In this document: piece after piece, positions 38,901 to 46,380 of the stretch
How positions within the stretch are numbered: the stretch's first letter is position 1
How the letters are laid out: every line of letters begins with the position of its first letter
From: Burkholderia cepacia
GTDB taxonomy: Bacteria; Pseudomonadota; Gammaproteobacteria; Burkholderiales; Burkholderiaceae
NCBI RefSeq assembly: GCF_001039005.1
Contig: NZ_LDWR01000002.1
Span: 36,418-100,417, forward strand
Reading direction: 5' to 3'
DNA length: 64,000 bases
Notes under the pieces: model-generated
Seen by the model: the letters and a program-made list of their open reading frames with translations, nothing else
The model's database searches: none
What the model was told of the DNA's origin: nothing
Position numbers and translations under genes: made by a program

Positions 38901-41900
38901 GTAGATCGTGCGCTGCCAGATGTTCGCGAGCCACGCGCCGTGCGCCGCGCGTGCGTCGCCGCCATCGAGCACGAGGCGGTTGCCCGTTTGTGCGGGCCCG
39001 AACGCGTGGCGATGGTCGATCGAGTAGTCGACCGGCGTGGCGGGACGGCCGTGGGCGTCGAGCAGGCCGCCGGCGGCATCGGTTCGCGCATGGACGAGCG
39101 TCAGCGGTTCGCCGCTTGCATAGGACACCGGACCGTTGCGGGAGAAGGTCAGCTTCGGCGCACTGCCGCCGAACCAGCGCCGCGGGAACGGCGACACGCG
39201 ATCCGCATGCTCGTTGCTCCACTGCACCTGTTCGTCGAGCGTGCGCGGCAGGTGCGTGCCGCCGTCGCCGGCCGATTCCGTCGTGCGCGGCGCGGGCATG
39301 CGCCGCGGCGCGCCGCCGTGACGCTTCTGCTTGTCCCAGATGCCGTCGTAGAAAGCCTGATAGGTCTCGCCGCGGCGGCCCGACACCGGCGTGTCGGCGA
39401 ATGCGTCGGCGAGCCGTTCGACCGTGCCCGCATAGTCGCTCGACGGTCCCCAGCGGTCGGCCTCGTGCTGGAGCGCGTCGGGCAGCGTCGTCTTCGCCGC
39501 GATGTCGCCGCCGCCCGCGAGGTCGATCTCGTAACGCGCTTCGAACGCGTTGAGCTGCGCGCGCGCTTCGGCTTCGAGCGCCTTGCGCGTGAAACGGCTG
39601 CGGCCGCTGTAGTCGAGCGAATCCAGCGTGCCGTCGATCGCCTCGACCGCGTGCTTTGCCTCGTGCGCGAGCGTGTACGTGATGCTGCCCGAATCGCGCA
39701 GGCCGCCGTCGATCGTCACGCGGCGCCGCTTCGGATCGATCCGGCTGCCGCCGCCGCGCTTGCCGAGGCTCACGCGCCAGCCGGCGTCGCTCATCATCCG
39801 CAACTGCTGCGTGAGCGTGTCCGATTGCTGCGCGAGCGCGTGGACCGCGTCCGGCAGCGGTGCGCCGCCGAAGCGCATCTGCAGCCGCGTGAAGAGGCCG
39901 GGGCCGGCCAGCGACGGGTCCGGCGGCGCTTCGGTGGTTTCCGGATGCGCGGCGGGCGGAAGCGCGTGGTCCTCGGCATGCGCGTCGCCGGTCGGGGTCG
40001 GTCGGGACGCGTCGCTCGCATCGTTTGCCGCCTGCGAGGCAGACTGCTCGGCCGGCTTGATGAGCACCAGGATGCGGTTCGGCGCGCTGAATGCGCCGTC
40101 CAGCGCGCGTGCCGCGCGAGCGGGCGGTTGCGGCGGCAGGGCGGCGCTGTTTTCCGGGTCGGTGGCGCCGCGCTTGGTCGACGCGAGCACGATGACGGTG
40201 TCGTCGTTCGCGGGCGGCGGCGCGCGGCGTATTGCGGGCGCTTCGGGAGCCGGCGTGGGCGTGTCGGCTTCGGCGATGCCTGCCGTCGCGTCGGCGTGCT
40301 GCGCCTGCGCGTTCGTGCCGACGACGCGGCCGCCCGTGACCGGCGCATCGGGCGCAGGCATGTAGCGAGTCAACGACGCATCCGCGCGCAGCGTGCCGTC
40401 CGCGTGCAGCGCTTCCGGCGTGGCGGCGAACACCGGGCGCTGCCAGCGGTTCGCGAGTTCGGGCGCAACGTGCGCGTCCGCGGCATCGGCGATGACGACG
40501 ATCGGTTCCGCGACGTCCGCGGGCAGCGATCCCGCCGCGCGAGGTTGCGCGGCATCGGGCGGCGCCGCAGCATGGTCGTCGCCGTTACGCACGATGAAGA
40601 GCGTGTGCTCGCCGTAGTCGAGTGCCTCGACCGACGGGCCGCGCGGCACGGAGACGCCGGCCGGATCGAGCGTCGCGGGCCGGGATGCCGGTTCGGCGTC
40701 GGTCAGGTCGATCACGCGGACCGGCGTGCGCGGTGCGACGCTGGCCGGTTCTTCGAGGGCGCTCGCACCGGGTGCGCCGGGCGCCCGCGCGACGGCCGGA
40801 TCTTCCGCCGCGCGCAGGTCGCTGCTGCGCCGATTCTGCGCGGCGACATGCGAATCCGACGAGCGCGTTTCCTGCTGGTTCTCGTCGCGCGCGGCCTGTG
40901 CTTCGCTCGTGTGCTGCGCATTGCGTGCGCTTGCCGCCGTGGTTGCGGTGGCCGTGTTGCTCGCTTCGGACGCGCGCGTCGCGGCTTCGTCGGCGGCGGG
41001 CGCGTTCTGCGCAGGGTCCGCGGGCGGAGCGTTGTCGTTCGCCTGTTGCTGCAGATCGTCTTGCCACTGGGTGGGTGTTTTCGCGACGAGCTTCGACGGC
41101 GCGTCGATTTCGCCGTCGCTGCCGAACGACAGCCGGTCGCCCGTCTCCGTGATCGAATCGATCTTCGTGCCTTCGGTCCAGGTCTTGCCGGTCAGCTTGA
41201 CGATACTCAGTTCGCCGTTCTCGCCGAGCATCACCGAGGCACCCCGCGGCAGATTGTTCAGGTCCTTGTTGTTGAGACCGTCGAGCACGCGCACGGGCAT
41301 GTTGTCGTAGGTGAGCACCTTGTCGCCCGCCATCAACGTGCCGTCCTTCGCGACCTTGATGTCGACGCCGTCGAGCGACGCGCGCGTCGCGCCAAGCGCG
41401 AGTTGCGGCGGCTCCTTCCCGCTCAGGATTTTCTGCAGCTGCTGGCCGTCGATCGAGATGCTGTCGCCAGCCGCCGAGCGGGCGATCACCGGCCTGCCGG
41501 TGACGCGAACCGCCGCATTGACCACGCGATCCCTCACGCCGCCCGCACCCATCAGCGCGACGTTCGTGAAGCCGGACTTGAGATCCTCCCAGCCCTGCTT
41601 GCTGTTCCCGTCGGCGAAAGCGAAACCGGCCTCGACGAAGCTCTCGCCCGCGGCGCCGACGCCGGTGGCGAGCGACGTGCCGCGCACGATCGCCGTGGTC
41701 ACGCGCGCGGCTTTCGCCGAGCCGGTGAGTGCCGTGATCGTCTTGCCGAACACTTCCGAACCCGCGAACTTCGCGGCGCCGGCCGCGCCCATCGGCACGA
41801 GGTTGAGCCAGTCGCCTCGCGCGCCGGCGTCGGTGAACGGATTGATGCTCTGGTTGTGGTCCCATCGCGAGCCGATATCGATCGCGGATTTCGCCATGCT

Positions 41901-44822
41901 CGAACCGATCGCGGTGTCCATCATGGCCGCGCCCGTGAAGTTCAGCGCGGCGCCGGCAAACGCACCCGCGCCCGTTGCGTCGAGCAGCACGCCGGCGCCC
42001 TCCATCAGCAGCCCGAGACCCATCATCCCGAGGTTCACCTTGCCGCCGGTCAGCGTGTTCAGCGCGCTGTCGAACCAGTCGTCGTGATGCGCGGCCTTCT
42101 GCTGGAACTGCGCGTGACCGTTGCCGTCGTAGCCCGTCACGAGGTCGAGCGTGCCGCTCGACGCAAGCTGGTTGTTGTCGAGGTAGTCGCCGACGTTGTC
42201 GTATTGCGCCGACGTGTCGTCGACGTACTGGACGTTGCCCTTGCCGTCGGTGACCTTGAAGAGCGCGCTCGTCACCATGCCGGCCGTCTTGTCCGAATAG
42301 ATCAGCGGCAGGATGTTGACCTGCGTGCCGGCGCCGCCGCCGAGCTTCAGGATTTCGCCGCGCACCTTATTGATCGTGTCCAGCTTGTCCTTGTCGGTGT
42401 AGCGCACCGTGTCGTCGTTGACGGGCGCGGTGGGCGAGCCGGCGTCCGACGACGGCTGGACGTCCGGCGCGAGCCCGATCGCGGTGCCGATCAGGTTGCG
42501 CTGCTCGTTGTCGGTCAGCTTGCCGAAATCGATCGTCGCGGCCTTGTTCGTGCTTGCGCCCGCCTGGTCGAGCAGCGATTGCGACAGTTCGCCCTGGTGT
42601 GCGCGGAAGAAGCCGTCCAGCGCCTTCGAATACGCGTCCTTGTCGTCCTGGCTCTGCGGGTTGCGCAGGTTCTCGGCGAGGCTCGCGTCGAACTGATCGA
42701 GCAGCACCTGCTGATGCGACATCTCCGTCAGCAACTGCAGCTTGTTGATGTTCGCGTCGGCCTGCTGCAGATCGCTGCGCGCCTTGTCGAGGTCGCCCTG
42801 GTACGGATTCGCGCGTAGCGGCGTCGGCATCGGGATCTCGTCGCCGTCCACCGTGCGCAGCCGCACCGGCGTCGGGTTGTGCGCGTACCAGTCGTCGTAG
42901 GTTTTCTGCGTGTCCGCGAGCTTGCCCTTCAGCACGCCTTCCTGCGTCTGCGCGTTCGCGAGCTGGAATTTCGCGGCTGCGTCGTTGTACGTGTTGGACA
43001 GCCGGCCGTCGGCCGCGCGCAGCGCGCCCGCGACGACGTGGAGCTTTTTCGCGTCGAGCGCGGTCTGGCCGGTCGCGGTGGTCGGCACGGACGTGTTCGA
43101 GCCGGGCGGTCGCAGCACGAACGACGGATTCGTGAATAGCGTCGTGGGGGGAAACGATGTCGACAGACTGCTGGCCGGTGCCGACGTGCTCAATGACGAT
43201 GACGGTGTCTGCGTCGTCGATGGAGCCGGTGTACTCGATGTATTCGGCGTACCCGATGCGCTCGGCAGCGACGTGCTCAACGACGGCGACGGTCCTGGCG
43301 ACGGGGCCGGTGTCGTCGTGGGTGGCGGATTCGTCGATAGCGTCGGCGTCGGGTTCTGCAGCACGAACGGCACCTTAGGCGCGAGCTGCGCGTCGATCTG
43401 CGAGCCGGCGTCGTCGTACTGCTGCGCGAGCGTCTGGCCGTAGGCGACGACGAATCCGTCGTGCGCGAGGCTTGCCGTCTGTTTCGCCTGTGCCAGCGCA
43501 TCGGATGCATGGCCGAGATCGACGTCGACCTTCGGATGCGGATCCAGCGATTTCGGATTCGCGGTATGCCAGTCGTCGGACGCGCTTTTCGCCGTGTCGT
43601 ATTGGGTCTGCAAGTCGTCGACAGTGAGCTGCGCGCCGAGCATCTGCATGTAGCTGCCGCTCGTGTTCGCTTGCGTGGTCGCGCGATCGAGCGCGGCCTT
43701 GTCGTCCTTCGCCGCGCCGGGCGTCGACCCGATCAGGCAGGCGCTGTCGACGTCGTATTTCTGCTGCAGCGTCGTGACCTGCTGTGCGTCGAGCGACGCA
43801 GCATAGGCCGCGTTCGAATAGTTCGCGATCTTCGCTGCCTGCGCGACGTTCGCTTGCACGGCGTTCATGTCGACGTTGCCGTTCTGATCGGCCGCGGGCG
43901 GGTCGGGCAGATCGACCTGCAGTTGCAGCTGTGCGAGCGCATCGTTCAGATTGCCGACGCCGGTATCGATCGCGTCCTTGTACGCGGGATCGCCCATGTA
44001 CGACTGGAACTGCGTATAGGCAAGATTCGCGTTGCTGACGTCCGCCCAGTACTTGGCCTGGCCGACCGTCGCGCTCGACGTTGCCGACTGCCAGTCGTCG
44101 TACGCCTGGACCTGGTCGGGCGTCTTGCAATCGCCCTGTTGCGGAACGAAGTTCGGATTCGCCTTCGTCTGATCGGGGAACAGCTTCTGCAGCGCGGCGA
44201 GTTTCGCGTCGGCCTGCTGCTGCGCGGGGCCTTCGATGTTCTGGTTCGTCGGGTCGGAGCTGTACTGGTCGGCCTTCGCCTGTTCGCCATACAGGATGCG
44301 GTAGCCGGCGTCGGTCGTCACGTCGAGCTCGCGTTGCGCGGTGTCGGCCGCATTGCGCGCTTTCGTGTAGTTGTCGACGGCGGCCTTGTGCTCGTCGGGC
44401 GTCGAGTCGGGGTCGCGGCTCGTCATCCGCAGCACGCCTTGCGCGCCTTGCAGTGCCTGCTGCGCGTTGTCGTATTTTGTTTGCGCGTCCTGGATCACGC
44501 CCTGGACCGCACGCGTCGTGTCGTTGTCGACGGTGATCTCGGGCGGCGCCACGCGATATTGATCGGCCAGACTCTGCAGCAACGCGGTGGCCGAGCCGAT
44601 TTCGGCGTTGGTCGGCTTGGACGGATCGGTGCCGAGGTCCGCCTGCACAGGGATCGGCGGCGCGGCGGCCGGGTTGACCGGGTTGGCGGGACCGTTGTTC
44701 GGGCCGTCGTTGGACGTGCCGTCCACATTTTGCGGCGGCTTCGGCGCGAGGTCCGGATTCAGCGTTTGCGACAGGAAACGCTGCCAGTTCAAACCCAGAC
44801 CCATTCCGTCGATGGACAGCAT
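32913..44822 (-). CDS. Giant 3969-residue multidomain protein with two HExxH domains and C-terminal LysM
   Basis: One uninterrupted frame of 11.9 kb; the start MLSIDGMGLGLNWQRF follows GGGAGCC. No signal peptide. Layout: helical, Gln/Ala/Asp-rich region with several related DDW-x-A-N/S segments (1-490); Pro/Ser/Thr-rich linker (about 495-580); helical part and a compact domain with LIYSDKTAGMVTSALFKV (about 800-905, possibly the DUF4781 type); hydrophobic Gly/Ala segment (930-1010); module A with HEAKH at 1720-1724; a kinase-like stretch (2040-2180) with FLGAGTAKAVFELG and FDFEGLFDAQGNFYFSDPS; module B with HEIGH at 2303-2307; further unassigned domains to 3500; two or three hydrophobic stretches (about 3530, 3700, 3812); Ser/Pro linker; and LysM (YIVVAGDSLWVIADAH ... 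HVGQSINIG). It looks like a secreted or surface effector/toxin-type protein, but no secretion genes are adjacent and the function is unknown. Confidence 0.9.
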   Translation of the reverse strand: MLSIDGMGLGLNWQRFLSQTLNPDLAPKPPQNVDGTSNDGPNNGPANPVNPAAAPPIPVQADLGTDPSKPTNAEIGSATALLQSLADQYRVAPPEITVDNDTTRAVQGVIQDAQTKYDNAQQALQGAQGVLRMTSRDPDSTPDEHKAAVDNYTKARNAADTAQRELDVTTDAGYRILYGEQAKADQYSSDPTNQNIEGPAQQQADAKLAALQKLFPDQTKANPNFVPQQGDCKTPDQVQAYDDWQSATSSATVGQAKYWADVSNANLAYTQFQSYMGDPAYKDAIDTGVGNLNDALAQLQLQVDLPDPPAADQNGNVDMNAVQANVAQAAKIANYSNAAYAASLDAQQVTTLQQKYDVDSACLIGSTPGAAKDDKAALDRATTQANTSGSYMQMLGAQLTVDDLQTQYDTAKSASDDWHTANPKSLDPHPKVDVDLGHASDALAQAKQTASLAHDGFVVAYGQTLAQQYDDAGSQIDAQLAPKVPFVLQNPTPTLSTNPPPTTTPAPSPGPSPSLSTSLPSASGTPNTSSTPAPSTTQTPSSSLSTSAPASSLSTSFPPTTLFTNPSFVLRPPGSNTSVPTTATGQTALDAKKLHVVAGALRAADGRLSNTYNDAAAKFQLANAQTQEGVLKGKLADTQKTYDDWYAHNPTPVRLRTVDGDEIPMPTPLRANPYQGDLDKARSDLQQADANINKLQLLTEMSHQQVLLDQFDASLAENLRNPQSQDDKDAYSKALDGFFRAHQGELSQSLLDQAGASTNKAATIDFGKLTDNEQRNLIGTAIGLAPDVQPSSDAGSPTAPVNDDTVRYTDKDKLDTINKVRGEILKLGGGAGTQVNILPLIYSDKTAGMVTSALFKVTDGKGNVQYVDDTSAQYDNVGDYLDNNQLASSGTLDLVTGYDGNGHAQFQQKAAHHDDWFDSALNTLTGGKVNLGMMGLGLLMEGAGVLLDATGAGAFAGAALNFTGAAMMDTAIGSSMAKSAIDIGSRWDHNQSINPFTDAGARGDWLNLVPMGAAGAAKFAGSEVFGKTITALTGSAKAARVTTAIVRGTSLATGVGAAGESFVEAGFAFADGNSKQGWEDLKSGFTNVALMGAGGVRDRVVNAAVRVTGRPVIARSAAGDSISIDGQQLQKILSGKEPPQLALGATRASLDGVDIKVAKDGTLMAGDKVLTYDNMPVRVLDGLNNKDLNNLPRGASVMLGENGELSIVKLTGKTWTEGTKIDSITETGDRLSFGSDGEIDAPSKLVAKTPTQWQDDLQQQANDNAPPADPAQNAPAADEAATRASEASNTATATTAASARNAQHTSEAQAARDENQQETRSSDSHVAAQNRRSSDLRAAEDPAVARAPGAPGASALEEPASVAPRTPVRVIDLTDAEPASRPATLDPAGVSVPRGPSVEALDYGEHTLFIVRNGDDHAAAPPDAAQPRAAGSLPADVAEPIVVIADAADAHVAPELANRWQRPVFAATPEALHADGTLRADASLTRYMPAPDAPVTGGRVVGTNAQAQHADATAGIAEADTPTPAPEAPAIRRAPPPANDDTVIVLASTKRGATDPENSAALPPQPPARAARALDGAFSAPNRILVLIKPAEQSASQAANDASDASRPTPTGDAHAEDHALPPAAHPETTEAPPDPSLAGPGLFTRLQMRFGGAPLPDAVHALAQQSDTLTQQLRMMSDAGWRVSLGKRGGGSRIDPKRRRVTIDGGLRDSGSITYTLAHEAKHAVEAIDGTLDSLDYSGRSRFTRKALEAEARAQLNAFEARYEIDLAGGGDIAAKTTLPDALQHEADRWGPSSDYAGTVERLADAFADTPVSGRRGETYQAFYDGIWDKQKRHGGAPRRMPAPRTTESAGDGGTHLPRTLDEQVQWSNEHADRVSPFPRRWFGGSAPKLTFSRNGPVSYASGEPLTLVHARTDAAGGLLDAHGRPATPVDYSIDHRHAFGPAQTGNRLVLDGGDARAAHGAWLANIWQRTIYVPDNGTVRAIGESHTDRTHRMQFGGPGTWTRYTPSPRERIDPGALAADASGLHVAGDPSRRVDPAELLGPFLGAGTAKAVFELGKRNAIGLFEAGGDKARTMLEHETRGLDQLKALGMRTVTVDGPFTYRGRIAVLYSPLAELGSIDVMNGILPKRVTRESMRQLAAMRALAERHGLSFDFEGLFDAQGNFYFSDPSVLIRHPDPAANRTPRMIDAVIDPLKRGIASGHVELAHPAISETLPDGAFVQKPSLITRIRMWFGGAPLPDAAYALAGQSSLLADQMRLLNPGHWEIVQGRAGAGSKVDAEQRRIVIDGGLRHAGTIVYVLAHEIGHAVDVATNRLDLDTRNPDAYVQSTLLAEARAQANAFAVRKQILEATGIDIAEHAVLPDAIAREADHVMPGDEAGLARLADAFGNAPTSLPGNPVYRALYRAQAEQAMRDGEAGRAGAAPRTMPSMMMWPVPDPSTFMPAAPVLTPESRAADWLDAHGKRDLKRIDGTQLADIRDLAQYTGPNAHVLIAKHLDRPADDGTHPQPDFVASLKTDAYSQPGQPEAADPGDTPSHEVRDAVYPGTRPRKRNDSKPPHEARADFDFYLSPVSLDELRQFGGAAKVEDIDTKRVWDAEPSGDVPADEVVKQIDALARAPQYKRPKAAAKAAEALPAGATIFAVDKKTGKVLGYAEPEQGGWTYHEKTSVGDASIGAQALGTAFRRRARGLPDGRRGVVFVPSSLPESAVSRYGGFEPAERALPVAEQKPPPLKLSDRVQRRIGRIQSAGKPPAGATPLAHRWVAPNLLPKSADDVHDFSGANTLHLRRVIDFGQVGPAYFIYVYGTEGALIDTLHKPDGILATRDGKLQWFDDATHFNDAGKPGIDLDKTTIGGGPDGANRHFLVTKLDPAAFDARAKPTQLEAYALKQAELDKQLKKAATESSAPFGELEKRIATELTAATTRQARLANDPASGAPAASPPAKPKKRTRGKGKNRNPNTQAVPAPAASPALPTGEPFSIKTYQPGLSSATIAEWILRFGKAKVDNWFPEHERVKAFAGRSGKPLDLGANRQVMMADSVMMKALGLPLRLARDVSSMPWHGPLSRPDHAANVLSRHAKGAMTYLSIARAADRHALQAYARAKAEIQDRIALMARGFTLRDNPDEMLALVKRYGGAMPVVSVAVDPHSLAAALGRKHDPAFIRRVRELGNLDNAQFDEANARIDIDGTGRQLELDDLDHLYKWLDAASEGGFVLRLETAPSRALVSAEDQRTLAGTNDAYHDYVRTFDALETWARRNTDKDAPHVMVTFHGWDAVLEPVPGDGHLKLVEAVLDRKELDWVHLGLSYATHGSDFIANQDLTAALARKLVEYELRAPGKLARLHGADALTRVFERVGTQTLANQHQVLFAEVERVGLANGMTPETLAQLRTKLYEGNTTALMDRARQATITYAKENYWNTAAAANRAEFRARDAGNRWLSQYGKPDTEPMQLKIAAHANASSTAFWRAVAADPKLAIDDTKPVIVNRDIAAQPSHQRGDPQKAALAQLNALRVHRPSFGKRDWMWSLGFGGTVAGASSLVALNVFNGMNMMSSDALSHANTALFVGARAGRVFGAMHQGAVQSLQSGDPRAVHDVLDRLQRSLAQQLSASVHGYNPARLEQLDLLTNETRVKASHFVEMHRQGLIGFDDAAAQIKELSADLLANMQGMVGGTSLTQLHRGNSRRLLGLVGRGSAIVGYSGTIAVGVHGLMTTPTVAGALTTASAALAATYSGLVYAVSAHRVNADKRSRVVRLIDSTSDFVGVASGVAGTIAQYDKGHYGLAATAATSTAILLGARLNTHFPNATRWVKKYPTALILVPIGIWGFTQLQSLFFGSPSSGSGSSTHKPQPTSSSSSHQPPQTGGTPTTRLAPGATATQPPGTGTTGSTAPAQPSAPPSPAAQPYIVVAGDSLWVIADAHRQSLLDAAHVSPNDQKTMTRDQQDARALNEILQLNPGMASTPNVLHVGQSINIG
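37590..38150 (-). other. Domain copy B: zincin-like module of the giant protein
   Basis: Residues about 2225-2410. It begins LITRIRMWFGGAPLPDAAYA, passes through IVIDGGLRHAGTIVYVLAHEIGHAV (split here as IVIDGGLRHAG and VLAHEIGHAV), and has the downstream LLAEARAQANAF, whose Glu (residue 2334) lies 31 residues after the first His. HExxH plus a downstream Glu in an E-A-R-A-Q helix is the pattern of gluzincin-type metallopeptidases. Confidence 0.6.
39335..39900 (-). other. Domain copy A: zincin-like module of the giant protein
   Basis: Residues about 1642-1830. It begins LFTRLQMRFGGAPLPDAVHA, then VTIDGGLRDSGSITYTLAHEAKHAV (as VTIDGGLRDSG and LAHEAKHAV) and LEAEARAQLNAF, with a Glu (residue 1752) 32 residues after the first His. 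It is clearly a duplicate of copy B, 583 residues apart, at moderate identity. Confidence 0.6.
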
Positions 44823-45411
44823 GCAAGGCTCCCGTCAGGCGCGGCCGTACGCGGGATGCACGCCGCCTGCGCCGCATGGCGCGAATTCGAGTGTACGGAA
44901 GCGGGGGGAGCGGGCACGGGCACGATTCGTAGCGGGTGACGGCAGGGAGCCGGCTCGTCCGGGCAACGCTACGGGAAACGGCCATGCCGGAATACGACGC
45001 GGTGCACGTGACAGCGCGGCGAGGGGGTGGGAGCCGCGATTCGCCTGGCTTCGCGTGTTACGGCATCCTTTCTGGTGTGTGGCGAATTCTTACTTTCTGC
45101 TTTCGTTTGGGTGGCCGGGGTCGCGAAATAGGCCGTGACGCCTCGGCGATCTATCGCGTGACGCGGGTCCGGCGCTTGAGCAGTGCGGTTGCTTTAGCGT
45201 TCCACTGTCAGAACGTTGTTACGTGACAACTGCAAGTTACAGCGGATGATTTTATATACTGAATTTCTGTTCGACCCCACGAGGCGAATCTTCGATTCGC
45301 GCGCGGCCTCTCTAACCGGCTTTCCAGCCCGTTGGGATACCCGTACTCCCGCAATCCACAAGTTTCCGGCAAAACGCCTATAATGGTTGGGCAAATTGCC
45401 GGAGAAAGGTC
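44823..45411. other. Divergent intergenic region with outlying parS-like site
   Basis: 590 bp between the giant gene (minus) and the toxin-antitoxin operon (plus). It must contain both promoters. Around 45050-45300 it is less GC-rich. Apart from the parS-like palindrome at 45215 no gene or RNA was recognised. Confidence 0.5.
45215..45230. promoter_or_regulatory. Outlying parS-like site
   Basis: GTTGTTACGTGACAAC differs from the five origin parS sites by a single base (T for C at position 6). It is 35.7 kb from the nearest of them, in a gap rather than a gene. Confidence 0.65.
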
Positions 45412-45867
45412 ATGAGCACCATCGCTTTTCATCCTTCGGGCGTCGCGCATCCGCGTCAGGCCGAATTCACGATTCTCGAGCAGCTGTTGGCGATCCGCGT
45501 CCGATCGGGGGCCGATCTCGCCGAGCTGGCGAGCGCGCGCGTCGACGTGTCGGTGATCGACCGGCTGTCGGAGCGCGGCCTGAAATCGGACGAGCTGGCC
45601 TTCATCATTCCGCGCCGCACGCTGAGTCATCGTCGCCAGGCGCACGAACGCCTGTCGCCGGAGGAATCCGACAAGGCGATCCGCCTCGCGCGCATCGTCG
45701 CGCAGGCGACGGCCACGTTCGGCGACCAGGACAAGGCGATGGCGTGGCTGCGCAACGGGCTCCAGCGCTTCGGCGGCCGCACGTCGCTCGACATGGCGAG
45801 CACCGAGCATGGCGCGCGGCTCGTCGAAGAGGCCCTCACGCAGATCGACGAGGGGTACTTCGCTTGA
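45412..45867 (+). CDS. Antitoxin of RES/Xre pair (Xre/MbcA/ParS toxin-binding type)
   Basis: A 151-residue antitoxin. The N-terminal part (about 20-75) is Xre-like, with SVIDRLSERGLKSDELAFII and RRTLSHRRQAHERLSPEES. The C-terminal toxin-binding domain (about 85-150, formerly DUF2384) has IARIVAQATATFGDQ-type helices (read as RLARIVAQATATFGDQDKA) and WLRNGLQRFGGRTSLDMAST, then GARLVEEALTQIDEG. The final residue set plugs the active site of RES toxins in known complexes. Its stop codon overlaps the toxin start, which couples expression. Autoregulation at the upstream promoter is expected. Confidence 0.92.
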   Translation: MSTIAFHPSGVAHPRQAEFTILEQLLAIRVRSGADLAELASARVDVSVIDRLSERGLKSDELAFIIPRRTLSHRRQAHERLSPEESDKAIRLARIVAQATATFGDQDKAMAWLRNGLQRFGGRTSLDMASTEHGARLVEEALTQIDEGYFA

Positions 45868-46343
45868 CGACGCTGTGGCGGATCAGCAATTACGCCGACC
45901 TGAAGGGTATCGGCGGGTTGCGTGCCGGCGGGCGCTGGCATTTCGCCGGGCAGCCCGTCGTGTATCTCGCCGAGCATCCGGCGCTCGCGCTGCTCGAGAC
46001 GCTGGTTCATTTCGAAATCACCACCGTCGCGCAATTGCCGAGCGGATATCAGCTGCTTCGCATCGAGGTGCCCGAATCGGTGGACATCGCCGAGATCGCG
46101 GAAGGCGACGCGCCGGATGACTGGCGAACCAATGTCGACTGGACCCGCAGCGCCGGCACCGAGTGGCTGCATACGCAGCCGAGCGCGCTGCTGCGCGTGC
46201 CGAGTGTCGTCGTGCCGCACGCGCACAACTTCCTGTTGAACCCGCTGCATCCGGCCGCGTCCGAGGCCCGCGTCGCGGAAGTCATGCAATCGCCGTACGA
46301 CACGCGGATTCTGCGGTTGATCCAGTCGAAGCCGGGCGAATAG
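45864..46343 (+). CDS. RES-domain toxin (NAD+-degrading)
   Basis: A 159-residue RES toxin. The start is a TTG at 45864 inside the TTGA overlap with the antitoxin stop; it gives TTLWRISNYADLKGIGGL after the first residue, the proper RES N terminus, and no ATG is available nearby. The conserved residues of the family are present: Arg in LWRISN, GGRWHFAGQPVVYLAE (Arg and Tyr of the active pocket) and ALLETLVH (Glu). Characterised RES toxins break down NAD+ and stop growth when released from the antitoxin. The pair sits on the origin side of the replicon, where it could act as a stabiliser. Confidence 0.92.
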   Translation: MTTLWRISNYADLKGIGGLRAGGRWHFAGQPVVYLAEHPALALLETLVHFEITTVAQLPSGYQLLRIEVPESVDIAEIAEGDAPDDWRTNVDWTRSAGTEWLHTQPSALLRVPSVVVPHAHNFLLNPLHPAASEARVAEVMQSPYDTRILRLIQSKPGE

Positions 46344-46380
46344 GAAACCACGAGGAACCGGGCCCGTGCCGGGCGCCGAC

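Noticed and set aside
36048..42818. 2256-codon plus-strand open frame
   Set aside because: Antisense shadow of the giant gene; the giant gene has domains, a start and a ribosome-binding site, while this one has only Arg/Val-rich sequence.
32913..44822. Rhs or contact-dependent-inhibition toxin
   Set aside because: No YD/Rhs repeats, filamentous-haemagglutinin repeats or signal peptide were seen, and no immunity gene follows.
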